NCBI GenBank assembly: GCA_900095095.1
Contig: FMBT01000290.1
Coordinates: 806,001-870,000, forward strand
From: Fragilariopsis cylindrus CCMP1102
Lineage: Eukaryota; Bacillariophyta; Bacillariophyceae; Bacillariales; Bacillariaceae
DNA length: 64,000 bases
Direction: 5' to 3'
Positions 31,889-42,141 of the stretch are shown piece after piece (within the stretch, counting starts at the first letter, position 1; the number at the start of each line of letters is the position of its first letter). The translations under genes were made by a program, and so were the position numbers. Under the pieces are notes generated by a model. That model was given only the letters and a program-made list of their open reading frames with translations. It did not search any database and was not told the origin of the DNA.

Positions 31889-32746
31889 ATGGCATCATCT
31901 ATAGAAGAACAAACCAGAAATAATGATTACAACAACGAAGATGCGGACACCTTCAGCATGGAAATGCTAAACTCGTTCCTACCAAAGTCAAACTTTTATA
32001 ACGTTGGGATGCGATTACGTGGTGTGGATCAACACGATCTAGCACGTGATGCATTTCAACGTGGATCTGAAACTGGTTGTATTCCTTGTATGTCTTTATA
32101 TACTGATTGTTTGTCTAAGGGGGGGAAGGAAAGTATGATCCACCTACGCTTACCTTGGCTTTTAGAGGGAGCTATTCGTGGTCACTTATATATTATAGAC
32201 TTACTGGTTGCATTTTATAAGAATGCCGAGCCAGCAAATCCAGAATCATTGCAGATTTACTGGACGAAAATATTAAATTCTCTACACGTATCATTGGGAA
32301 TGAATAAGGAAGAAAGAAAGAATAACAGGGGTACTATCGGGAACGTTTGCTATCCCTGTCGTGAAGAAGATTCGGACGATAGGAAATTTCAACAATGCAG
32401 CGGGTGTAAAATCTATTCGTATTGCGGAAAAGAGTGTCAATTAGAACATTGGAATGATGGGAATCATAGGGGAGAATGCAAACAACTTCAAATCTTGAAC
32501 ACATATCATAAACCATACGCGAAACAAATTCATAAAAAAATTACTCGTGGAGATGATCCAACTAAAATTATTGAGCTACAAACATTAAGAGAAAAACTCG
32601 GTTTGAGTCGACCAAAAGATGAGTACGAAAAATTGTTACTATTTCTCGGTGACGATTGTGATGATTATCGTCCAATTCGTCGTGAATATATTGTTGCTAG
32701 AGACGACGGAACAGTACACATTGGATCAACAGCGGAAGTGATTTAG
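31889..32746 (+). CDS. MYND-type zinc-finger protein
   Basis: 285 aa, single exon, ATG at 31889. Residues about 150-195 form a MYND finger: CYPCREEDSDD followed by CSGCKIYSYCGKECQLEHWN and HRGEC, i.e. the C-x2-C..C-x2-C..YC-x3-C..HW..H..C arrangement. The N-terminal part (MRLRGVDQHDLARDAFQRGS, then EGAIRGHLYIIDLL) resembles a Sel1/TPR-type helical repeat, a combination I know from many diatom MYND proteins. MYND fingers mediate protein-protein contacts. No SET domain is present, so there is no case for methyltransferase activity. Function otherwise unknown. Confidence 0.85.
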   Translation: MASSIEEQTRNNDYNNEDADTFSMEMLNSFLPKSNFYNVGMRLRGVDQHDLARDAFQRGSETGCIPCMSLYTDCLSKGGKESMIHLRLPWLLEGAIRGHLYIIDLLVAFYKNAEPANPESLQIYWTKILNSLHVSLGMNKEERKNNRGTIGNVCYPCREEDSDDRKFQQCSGCKIYSYCGKECQLEHWNDGNHRGECKQLQILNTYHKPYAKQIHKKITRGDDPTKIIELQTLREKLGLSRPKDEYEKLLLFLGDDCDDYRPIRREYIVARDDGTVHIGSTAEVI

Positions 32747-33359
32747 AGAAAAGAACAAATGATATCAGATCGGATCGATGAAATTGACATGAAAAAAAGT
32801 AAATATGGATGATGGGAACTAAAACTGCCTTCCAGTAATATATATGGAATGTGGTAAAAATTAGAAAGGAAAAGATCAAAAGTCCGTGCTGTTCATTAGA
32901 CGTTTGGAGTGGAAGTGATAGCACCGTCGATGAGGCAACATAATTGTAAGATTGTACAAGTAATCAATACTGCATCGAACCGAACATCGCTGGTGCTACA
33001 ATTCTACTACACGATACGGATTCGAAAAATACTTGATAAAATAAAATAATAAAGAAATCCGACTTGATTATCATTCACAATAACTAGTATATTTCTTTTG
33101 TTCTAACTACACGCTACATTAATAAAACAATCTGTTTTCTTCTCTATTTTACATCGTATAAAACTAAAGGATGATTATAAAGATATATATTTTTTTCAGC
33201 CGAAAAGTGATTATGCTGAATGTGTTGCATGGGTCTGTTTTTGCTCCGGATAAAAATGAAATTGCAATATCATTCATTACTGCAGTTATTTGCCACTATT
33301 CGTCTTTGATGAATCCGATTTCAATAGGTATCTTTTGGTCCTTCTTCGATCCCATTCGA
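32747..33359. other. Convergent 3' region, no gene seen
   Basis: About 610 bp between the MYND gene (plus) and the large hypothetical gene (minus). It is AT-rich; nothing coding is recognised. Confidence 0.5.
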
Positions 33360-35723
33360 TTACTTTTTCTTCTTCTTGGAGGCCAATAGTTCCACTAGCA
33401 CGGCCGGATTTGCTCGTAATAATTCGTAGATCCTATCTATGGCAAGATGGTTTCCGCAGCTTTCGCTGTGAACGCTTCTAAATGATGGCCCTAACGATTG
33501 CGAGCAACTTACCGTCGCGGCTAGTGCAAACGGTGGAAGGAGTTCAATACAATCCACTGAATGTAAAACGCTTGGATCAAGTTTTACAACATCCCGTACA
33601 ATTGTCCGCCAAGCGTGCTTTCGACGGATTGCAGTATATAGTGGACGATGATGATAATGGTGATGATGAAGATCGCGAAGAGTGAACAAATTAGAAGCAT
33701 TGTTCTTTGTTGTTGGTAGTAGTTTCTTGTTAAGCGATATGTATTCCTTTACCTCCATATGCGTATTCTTCTGTGCCATACCATCAATCAGAAACGTTTT
33801 TGAGGAGAATTTAAGCCACATTGTTCCAATGGCTACAGGAGAATATACGCCACGTTGTTCTGATGGCTCTACGCATCTGCACGGTTGTAATACGACTCTG
33901 TTGTAGTAAAGAATAGTAAGCGAGTCTAGTACACAATTCATCAAGGATGCAATAGTAGTATTTGTGTCCGATGAGTAATGATCATCAAGCAACGCCGAAG
34001 GCGGTAAGGAAATCGCACAACATGAGCTATCATAGATCGCGACAACATCGTCGATGACCTTCCCTGCTTCCTCATTTTCGGCTTGCATACTTTTGCGACG
34101 AATTTCAGCTTCCCGTTGGCTTATCTCGACTCTTGATTTCTTTTTCTTCATCGTTACTAAGGGCCCATCGACATCCAAGTCGATTCCTTCCTCAATTTTG
34201 ACCGTTTCCCTTCCTCTCTTTTTCTGAAGCGTTGCTTGATGGCAATTATCTATACTAGTAGGTAAAATTAGGTGCATCTGACCATCATTATACAACTCAA
34301 GGCATTTACGAAATAAATCTTGATCTTTTTCTACCAAAAACTTGAACATTGTTGCAATCAATGAATTCGGCACTTGTTTGTTTTCGCACTTTGCGAACCA
34401 TTCCTCTATACCACAATCAAACTCGGGATCATGGGTGAATGCATTATCGAAACAATTTCTAGCACCGTAAACAATTCTTTTCGAGATGCATACACCCAAT
34501 AAATAGTCTAATAATACTTGTTTATGATTCACCGTTCCAATGAATTGTTCACAAAGTAAAAACGCAGCAGCTCGCCAATCGTTTTCGAGTATAACCTGAG
34601 CCTGTGGTGATATGATCATCTTTACGTCAGTTTGTTTTTCATCGTCATCTAAAAATTCGTCGCTAGTAATTGTATAGTATTCAGCAAGAAATCGACGGAG
34701 CGGCATCCAATCCTCGATATATGGACAGAATTGGGTCGCTAGGTATTGGCCATGATGTCTCGACGAAGTGATTAAAATCTCAAGGATCTTGGGGTTTAAT
34801 TCCTTTGCAAAATCAACTTCGTAGTCATCGTTGGTTCTGTTAAAGTCGTCATTATCATCAACGTCACCACCATCGTCGCTACCATCGTCGCTACTATCGT
34901 CGCCGTAAGTGTTGTTTTCTTCGCTATCAAATTCTAAAAGAAAGCACAATATACCAAGCGATCCGGTATTAAGTAACCGATCTTGGTCAGCACGATGACG
35001 GTATCGTCCTTGTTTGACGGCTTCCGGGTAAGCGTCGACGATTTTTGAGATAATTGTTGATGGTGATATAGTTTCCAAGTGACTATGACGTTGATGGACA
35101 GTGAGAACCAATATTGCTAGAGTGAGTACAGAAAAATATCCACCGTTATTCCGTTCTTGATGGAATAAATCGAATTCAATCTTCGCTATACGTGGAATAC
35201 GTTTCAGATCCTCAAGGAATACATTCCAGTCGACCGTCGGGGGTAATAATGGAACGAGGTCACGACGAACTAATCTTCCACGGAATTCTATCATTTCACG
35301 TAAGTTCCTTCCAAAATGCTTATCAATGATATATTCTGGGTTGTCGTTAGATAAACGACGAGATACTTCTTCTTCAGGAAGAAGTTTTAGAAAGGTTGCA
35401 AAAGATGTCGGAATCATGTTAGGAACTTCGTCTTCTTCTTTCTCTCTCACATGGCCGTGATGGACAAAACGAACTAAATACTTCCACTCATACATATAGT
35501 CATAGTCATCGTTGTCGCCGTCGTGTATTTGTTCGTATCCTTCAATAATTCCGTCTAATCTCATTTCTACGCAGTCATCTAAGGGCGCGTACCAAACATG
35601 ATCTACTATGGATACCTTAGTACCTATGGTATATTCCATTTTTGGTCGAGGTCTACTTGTAAGATCATTGTCCGGTGTACGTCTCAGTAACAATGCCGGA
35701 CGTTGTTGATCGTTGTGATCCAT
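33360..35723 (-). CDS. Large diatom-type hypothetical protein with ANK-like C-terminus
   Basis: 787 aa, single exon, complete from ATG at 35723 to TAA after a terminal poly-Lys run. The N-terminus (about 25-110) has IGTKVSIVDHVWYAPLDDCV and YEWKYLVRFVHHGHV, which could be a small beta-barrel of the Tudor/chromo type, but this is only an impression. A helical region follows with an Asp-rich stretch at 285-310. Residues 510-590 carry basic KKKRGRE and KKKKSR motifs (possible nuclear import). The C-terminus (about 690-780) has LYTAIRRKHAWRTIVRDVV, LDPSVLHSVDCIELLPPFAL and IDRIYELLRANPAVLVELL, the pattern of a large ankyrin-related family in pennate diatoms. No enzyme motif is seen. The role is unknown. 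Confidence 0.75.
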   Translation of the reverse strand: MDHNDQQRPALLLRRTPDNDLTSRPRPKMEYTIGTKVSIVDHVWYAPLDDCVEMRLDGIIEGYEQIHDGDNDDYDYMYEWKYLVRFVHHGHVREKEEDEVPNMIPTSFATFLKLLPEEEVSRRLSNDNPEYIIDKHFGRNLREMIEFRGRLVRRDLVPLLPPTVDWNVFLEDLKRIPRIAKIEFDLFHQERNNGGYFSVLTLAILVLTVHQRHSHLETISPSTIISKIVDAYPEAVKQGRYRHRADQDRLLNTGSLGILCFLLEFDSEENNTYGDDSSDDGSDDGGDVDDNDDFNRTNDDYEVDFAKELNPKILEILITSSRHHGQYLATQFCPYIEDWMPLRRFLAEYYTITSDEFLDDDEKQTDVKMIISPQAQVILENDWRAAAFLLCEQFIGTVNHKQVLLDYLLGVCISKRIVYGARNCFDNAFTHDPEFDCGIEEWFAKCENKQVPNSLIATMFKFLVEKDQDLFRKCLELYNDGQMHLILPTSIDNCHQATLQKKRGRETVKIEEGIDLDVDGPLVTMKKKKSRVEISQREAEIRRKSMQAENEEAGKVIDDVVAIYDSSCCAISLPPSALLDDHYSSDTNTTIASLMNCVLDSLTILYYNRVVLQPCRCVEPSEQRGVYSPVAIGTMWLKFSSKTFLIDGMAQKNTHMEVKEYISLNKKLLPTTKNNASNLFTLRDLHHHHYHHRPLYTAIRRKHAWRTIVRDVVKLDPSVLHSVDCIELLPPFALAATVSCSQSLGPSFRSVHSESCGNHLAIDRIYELLRANPAVLVELLASKKKKK

Positions 35724-37150
35724 TGTGATATGATGATTGATCGGATCAGGTGCGATGGATTTGATTGATTGGATTAAAGTCGATTTCTGGAGACTACGAC
35801 CTATACGATGCTTCGTCGAAGAGACTGCGCTACGAGTTGCGTAAGCTAGCTAGAAACGATCGAAAAGGCTGTCGCGGTAAAGGCCACTGTTTCTCTATTT
35901 CGTCTCTTATTTCTTCAAGTTCTTTTCAAATATCTTATTTCTTGATTTCAGCTGTACGTCTATATTTAATAAAACGTATCAGCGTATCGATGCGTTGGTG
36001 GTATGTAATATACTAGTCCAATGCGGTTCGACAAGACAATGCAAAAGGTGTTAGTGTTAGTGTGATATTGTTGTTGCTGTTGTTGTTGTCTGAGCGTAGG
36101 TTGTTTTGCTTTTGATCGAACAGCCATCTTGTACTTGAAGTACGCGAGTCATTGTTACAAAATCATAGAGAGAAAAAAAAACGCACGATCGCGACTTTTT
36201 CAGTTTCCCGGAACCTCGCAAAAAATATCTCACCTCTCTAACATATTATTGAAAGATTATGTTCTCAAAACCCGTAAATGCATCGGGCTACCTAAGCTCT
36301 ACTAGACTGAAGACTTCCTAAACAGTCATATGTAAGTAATGTTTATTAGAATTGTGTGCTTAGTTGCTCATTGGTGTGTATATATACTCATATGGTCAGT
36401 CCTTGGGCAGTCATTCCCTAGTTACTCTTGCTACTCCAACAACTCTAGCCAAAATTCAACAGCAACACACACATTGGCGTGTCCTCTTATACCTTAAATT
36501 ATAACCTATGAATAGGTTGTAAGATGAGTATGGTCCATCAAATTACCACATAGTAATCCACTCCATACCCATTTAATTTGATACAGTGGGATAGACCAAT
36601 GGAATTGGTCATGATCCTTTCGGAACTAACATATTGACTTTTGTTCAACATGCCATATTTCCAGGTCCAAAAATAGCCCTTATCATCGAAGGGGGTCTCA
36701 CATGATCAAAATAAGGAATTGGGTTGTAGTCTGACACATTTCATTATAATAATATGTGCATATTATCATAGGTCACATTTATGATAGAGATCACATTATC
36801 AATGATTCTCTGAACGTTTGCCATATTGTTGGCAGTGTCATGGACAGATAGACTTATTTTTCTAAAGTACTTGTTGGAAAAATATTTGGAAGATGGTTCA
36901 TCCCAAATATAATAGCTTGGAATTGACCTAATTTATAGATAGACCAAACTATACCATTTGTTTAGGCAGTCATACATTTTATATTTTATTCATATTTTAG
37001 GAGTGTCATGGGTCAAAAAAAACCCTGTATAAAGCACACTCTCTTTGTATTGTTTGCAGGTTGACAGGAATGGAATAAAACCTGCCACCCACCTACATAA
37101 TGTGCATGCCTCAGAAGTGGACCCATGATTAGTAATATCTATGTACATAA
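35724..37150. other. Intergenic / mobile-element flank
   Basis: To about 36200 this is the upstream region of the large hypothetical gene. From about 36300 the texture changes and resembles that around the Copia fragments downstream. A stretch 36330-36560 with a 'tgtatatatactcatatgg' TATA-like core could be a decayed LTR, but I find no matching second LTR or primer-binding site. Confidence 0.4.
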
Positions 37151-37876
37151 ATGTTGTTTAGATGCCATTTACACTTTTTACCTCACTTTAAAGCTAATCC
37201 TAAGGTAAGTCTTACTCTTAACAATGAAGGCATCTTCCTTCATATGCCATGCGGTACTAATCTTAAAGGTGCTAACTATGTCTTGAACTACGCTGTTAAA
37301 GCTTTCTATACCCTCTCACAACGTGGTGATTGGGATAAGTGCTTACAACAGCCTGCTGGAGATGCTGCTGCTCACATGGCAACCAGTGGCGACGCACCAC
37401 CACCTTCCGGCATTCGTTGCTTCAACTGTGACGACAGTCATCACCTTTGTCACTGCCCATTGCCTTGCGACCATGCCAAGATCAAGAGAGCTAGAGAAGA
37501 GCAAGCCTCTTCTCAACCTTCCAAATTTGGACGCAGAGCCTTCACTTGTCCGCCTAAGTGGCGTCTTCCTGAAGAAGGGGAGAACAACAAGCGTGTTATT
37601 GACGGAAAGCCTTTCACTTTCAATCCTACTTCCAAGAGATGGGATGCGGATACTGTACCTGACAGCGGAATTCCTCCCATTGCTGCTGTTGTACCTCCTG
37701 CAACACCAACTGGACAACTGTCTACTCCTGCACCTGCCACACCAACCATGACACTGCCTGCGATGCCTACATTACCACTTGCTCAAGGTGCCTTCTTCAC
37801 TGGTTATGGTGGCTCTCCTATTATGGACAGGGAATCACAAGAAGGTTTTGAAGATGATGATGATTGTGAAACTTAG
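37151..37876 (+). mobile_element. Copia retrotransposon gag-like fragment
   Basis: A 241-aa frame with the zinc-knuckle zone of a diatom Copia-type Gag: IRCFNCDDSHHLCHCPLPCD gives a degenerate CX2CX3HX4C finger. It is followed by the family's basic/Pro part (KWRLPEEGENNKRVIDGKPF, then FNPTSKRWD). The Pro/Thr-rich tail and an Asp-rich end close the frame. The N-terminal Gag domain, protease, integrase and reverse transcriptase do not follow in this orientation; at about 37880 the sequence switches to an integrase fragment on the opposite strand. It is a remnant, not an active element. Confidence 0.75.
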
Positions 37877-37879
37877 TCT

Positions 37880-38075
37880 TGGTGAATAATTCGATAGGGC
37901 TTAGCTTGGTATCTGAATTGGGAAGATGATTCCAGATATGGATTGCCTGATCCACTGCGAATGGCCACAGATCTGTAGAGGAGGCTTGAGGCCAATGCAT
38001 AGCAAAGTGAATGAGCATGGCTCGTGCCATGTTGAAGATAGATTGGATGTTTCTTTCTTCAATGAATGAAACCAC
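37880..38075 (-). mobile_element. Copia integrase fragment (inverted relative to gag)
   Basis: The minus strand reads MVSFIEERNIQSIFNMARAM, then LWPFAVDQAIHIWNHLPNSD and KLSPIELFT. This matches the conserved segment of Copia integrases (..M..HW....WPFA..A.Y.WN.LP.....SP.E.FTG). Only about 65 residues remain. It faces the gag fragment tail to tail, so two insertions or an inversion must have joined them. Confidence 0.8.
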
Positions 38076-38079
38076 TATT

Positions 38080-38960
38080 TACATGAAATAGGTTACAAGA
38101 AGCACACAGTAAATTCTTACACTTGTTGTTGTTGATGCCAAGAAAAGATAGAGCCTGCATGGGCACATGTGTATTAGGCAGTCAGGAGTGGATCCAGCAG
38201 TGAACCAGCCTTTTGATACACAGAAGTTTACAAGAAGGGTGTAACCAATTCTAACAAAGCAGCAGCTCCTACTGTTGTTTCCCCTGTTGTTTCTGCTGCT
38301 GTTTGATATTGTGTGGTTGACAAGAGAAGATAGGTCCTGCATGTGGGCATGCATCAGGAGAGAGGAGGAGATCCACCAGTGATTATGTAAACTAATAATA
38401 ATATTATTGGACAACCTTTACAACATGTAAATATTTAAAGGAAGTGTGCAGCCAATTCTACCAAATCAGCAGTTATAGTTGTTGTTTTACATGGATTGGT
38501 TAACAGAAAAGGAAGCTATGTGTGCATGCTTCAGGAGTGGATTAATCCACCACCAACAAGCCACCAATATTGCTACTAGTATGCAGACACCCTCTACCTA
38601 CGTGCAGATGCAGAAGTTTACAAAAAGTGCAGACTGAATTCTAATCAAACTATTGTTGTTTCAAACTTGTTACTGTTGTCAAAAAATTATAGAACCTGTT
38701 TGTGTGCGCATATCAGGCAGGTAGGAGTGGATCCACCAGTGACATATTAATCAATAATATTCAATGGACACTGCCTTTACACTACACATGCAAAAGTTCA
38801 CAAGAAGTGCAGTGCAGTGCATTGCTGTACCACAACAAATACTTCTAACACTGCATGCAGCTAGCAGTTGTTCTTGTTGTTGTTCCATATCTTGTTTTAC
38901 ATGTACATGCCTCAGGATTGGAACCCACCCATCATTGATACACCAATATATTTGGTGTTT
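38080..38960 (+). repeat. Degenerate tandem array, ~172-190 bp units, about five copies
   Basis: A phrase like 'caggagtggatccacc' recurs at about 38183, 38355, 38532, 38718 and 38913. Each is preceded by 'gcatg' or 'cctgcatg' and a 'tgttgttg' stretch, and followed 40-80 bp later by 'cagaagtttacaagaagtgcag' or a variant, then 'caattctaacaaa'. Spacing between copies runs from 172 to about 190 bp. A related phrase ('tgcatgcctcagaagtgga') also lies at about 37103, upstream of the gag fragment, which suggests the array belongs to the mobile-element cluster. Confidence 0.7.
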
Positions 38961-39564
38961 GGTACTTCTTAATACAGGGCCATCCTCAACTCAATAAAGT
39001 AATATCTTTTGAGTTTTTTTGGTGGCGCGCCGTTATACGCCCGTTACATGATCGCGAATCTCCAACTACCGTAAAAAGATTTTGAAGAAGGCAGAATTAA
39101 TGAGAGAATACACCGTAAGATGAATGAGCCGAAGAATATCAATCAATCATCAATCAAGAAAAGACAATAATACGGTATCTCTTGATTCTTGACTACATGC
39201 AGTACCACTCAACTCAACTCAACTCAACTCAACTCAAAACCTAGAATGAGAGACTTTCGTTGTGAAAGCAAGCAAATGACTAGGACTGATCTAATCTAGA
39301 CTAATCAATCTGATCTGATCCGACTGGATAAAAGTTAAAGAAAATAACTACGTATATATCTTTTTCTTTGTTCTTTTCTATTCTATAGCTAGTACCGCAA
39401 TCTACTGTACTTTGCAGTACGTATTGTTTGTGTCTATTGGCGTGTCGAACATAAAAGTAATCAGCACAAAACTGGTGCATTTGCAAAATCTCATTCGTAA
39501 GGAGAATATCGTTTTAATAGGGAAATCGAAATTCGAAAGAAAAAAGAAACGGTGTTATAATATA
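38961..39564. other. Upstream region of RBR ligase gene
   Basis: About 600 bp. It includes a pentanucleotide microsatellite (ACTCA)5 at about 39207-39236. The RBR frame is open up to 39412, but the start at 39565 is preferred. Confidence 0.5.
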
Positions 39565-41547
39565 ATGTCGACGTCCTTCCTATCTTTTTTGTCTTTTAAT
39601 AGTAAGACAAACAGTAATAATAACAACCAAGACGGTGTTAACGTTAACGATAACGATAAAGTAGACCAAGAACAATGTTGTTCATTAAACAAGGAGAAGG
39701 ATGAGAAGGACGAGGACGATGTTGACGACGACGAGGAGGAGGAGGGCAGTAATTATTGTTCGATATGTTATGAATCATATTATGTTCCTTTACCTATTAT
39801 TCCGTCATCGTTCACATCCACAACTTCTTCTGCAATAACAACAACAACGAGGACCATCATTCCGGCTAATATTACTTCGACAAGCAGAAGAAGTGACAAG
39901 GAAGACGACGATGACGACGACGATGACAACGACGACATGGAAACTGGTGTTACAACGAAGAGTGACAGCTGCAGCTACGACAGCGACATTAAAATCAAAA
40001 TCAACGACGACAACAAACGAAAGGCGTCCAGTACTACTACTGCATCCACTAATACTGCTAATAGTAGCAGTATTAATAGCGATGACGACGATGACGATGA
40101 TGGCAATGATTACAACAATCTTTTTCATCATCCAAAAGAACGTATTCAAATTCCTGGCAGTGATGGTAGTTCTTGTGGACATTCATTTTGTAGAGAATGT
40201 CTTCATAATCATTGTTCCTACGCAGTATCTATACATAAATTACCAGTATGTTGTCCATCAACATCAGCATGTAGTAGTAATAAAAACAACAACAACAATA
40301 ATAGCAATAATTGCGCTTGTTCTACAATCTTACCGGTAAATCTTATTCGTGATTCATTATTACTGTATGATAGAAAAGAACAACAAATAAGACGACTACC
40401 CATACAAGAACAAGAATCCGATGACAACGACAACGACCATGACAATGGCAACGACGACGACCACGAGAATGATGATCTTTGGAAACTCAACAACAACAAC
40501 AATAACAACATCAACAGCAACAATAAAGATTGGGTCAAGTTTCAACGATTGCATAGAATGTATTTAGATCCATCCTTGATATCATGTACACGTTGTGATG
40601 AACTACTTGTTACCAGTCCTACTACTGATGCCAGTAATAGTAATGACTATCATCAAAAGATTTTGTGTCAAAATTGTCAATCATCAAAATCAAAATCTGA
40701 AGATGATGAAGAAAAAAAGCAAAATCAGGTGGTTAATGATACAGCAGCAGCATTACTATATAATGATAAACGATGTAAGCCGTGTAGTCATTGTTATGTA
40801 CCAATATATAAAGAATCAGGATGTGATCATATTATATGTACACAATGTCATCAAGATATGTGTTTTAAATGTGGTACACATCTATATTTAAATGTTAATG
40901 AGAATAACAATAATGAACATAATGAACATACAAGTACTACTATGATACGAAATTGTTCAAATTGTTCACAATCATATATCGATCATCGACATTTAAATAA
41001 ATATCGAATATTCCTATGTATATTCTTACCGTTTTATATACCATTTTATCTGATGTATATATTATTTGCATGTATACTTGTAATTATAACAGTTGGTTGT
41101 TTCTGTTGCTTATGTTGTGGTATACGACGATATAGTAGCAAGGGTAAAAAGGAAATGAAGAAGAAAGTAGTGAACTACTCTACTACCGGATCATCATCAA
41201 CAAAAACATCACAAAAAAGAACTACGGTAATAAAATACAAATGGATGCCATTATCAGGTATACAAAAAGTATTCGGTTTTATATTTTTACCATTTCTTAA
41301 TTTATTCCGTCAATGTGGATTTACATGTTGTTGTACAAGTACAAGTTTCAGTTCTCTTTTTATTTTTAATTACGATGTTGATGAAAATAACGATGATGAT
41401 GATGATGAAATCATCTATTATGATAACGACGAATACGATGGCAATGATTACCTCGAGGAAATTCAAGGAATAGAAATACGACTGTCATCAGCAACATCAA
41501 CATCAACTGCACGTACTGATAGAACACTACTCATTGAAAACGTATGA
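39565..41547 (+). CDS. RBR-type (RING-IBR-RING) E3 ubiquitin ligase with C-terminal membrane segments
   Basis: The preferred start is the ATG at 39565 (MSTSFLSFLSF), giving 660 aa; an in-frame extension to 39412 looks like leader DNA. RING1 begins with YCSICYESY (about 65-72) and is split by a 115-residue Ser/Thr/Asp-rich insertion before CGHSFCRECLHNHCSY. An IBR-like region follows with ISCTRCDELL and ILCQNCQSS. RING2 is CKPCSHCYVPIYKESGCDHI followed by ICTQCHQDMCFKCG; the Cys in SGCDH aligns with the catalytic Cys of RBR ligases such as parkin, so the enzyme probably passes ubiquitin through a thioester. After it come hydrophobic spans IFLCIFLPFYIPFYLMYILF and ACILVIITVGCFCCLCCG, so the ligase is likely anchored in a membrane. 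The acidic tail is Asp-rich. The substrate is unknown. Confidence 0.85.
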   Translation: MSTSFLSFLSFNSKTNSNNNNQDGVNVNDNDKVDQEQCCSLNKEKDEKDEDDVDDDEEEEGSNYCSICYESYYVPLPIIPSSFTSTTSSAITTTTRTIIPANITSTSRRSDKEDDDDDDDDNDDMETGVTTKSDSCSYDSDIKIKINDDNKRKASSTTTASTNTANSSSINSDDDDDDDGNDYNNLFHHPKERIQIPGSDGSSCGHSFCRECLHNHCSYAVSIHKLPVCCPSTSACSSNKNNNNNNSNNCACSTILPVNLIRDSLLLYDRKEQQIRRLPIQEQESDDNDNDHDNGNDDDHENDDLWKLNNNNNNNINSNNKDWVKFQRLHRMYLDPSLISCTRCDELLVTSPTTDASNSNDYHQKILCQNCQSSKSKSEDDEEKKQNQVVNDTAAALLYNDKRCKPCSHCYVPIYKESGCDHIICTQCHQDMCFKCGTHLYLNVNENNNNEHNEHTSTTMIRNCSNCSQSYIDHRHLNKYRIFLCIFLPFYIPFYLMYILFACILVIITVGCFCCLCCGIRRYSSKGKKEMKKKVVNYSTTGSSSTKTSQKRTTVIKYKWMPLSGIQKVFGFIFLPFLNLFRQCGFTCCCTSTSFSSLFIFNYDVDENNDDDDDEIIYYDNDEYDGNDYLEEIQGIEIRLSSATSTSTARTDRTLLIENV

Positions 41548-42141
41548 TCAGCAAGCAACGGCAACATGATTTCTAAACCCCTTTCTTTTTTTCCTGCACC
41601 AACCAGACTTGGACTGGATCTTGCCCGTGGGTGCAGTACTCAAGAATTGTAGTATAACAAACCATGGAATTCACAAAAAAGTTTGAAATATCCATCCCTC
41701 TCGAAGATAGACATCGAGCTAAAACAAAACAAACTAAACAAACAATTGTATTCATTTTGTATAGGAAATAAATGAACACGTAATATTATAAATATAGAGT
41801 TTGAAAATAGAAGTAGGTTGTAACGTCTCATCTTTTGTCTTCCGCCGCAGCATTCGTCCAAGGTCGATTGATTTTTCATATATTCTAAAAATTGCATTAT
41901 GATGATCATATTGACGTGTGTGTTTCAATTTATATCATCGTATCAACTTAGCTCAGCTCTCTTGTCACTGTACTACTTTTCATACTTATTTTCTTGTATT
42001 CATTTTTTGTTTTGTTTTAGAATTTAATTTGCCGTAGGTATCATATTTCTGATTGATTCACGTTTTTCTTCCGATCTGTCTGTGAAAAAAAATCAAAAAA
42101 TCATCACCATCAGAAAATATATACGAATCAAAATCAAAATC
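41548..42141. other. Convergent 3' region, no gene seen
   Basis: About 590 bp between the RBR gene (plus) and ISD11 (minus). The small minus frames lack any domain. Confidence 0.5.

Noticed and set aside
36330-36560. Possible LTR with a TATA-like core upstream of the gag fragment
   Set aside because: No second copy, no primer-binding site and no clear TG...CA ends were found, so it is not listed as an LTR.
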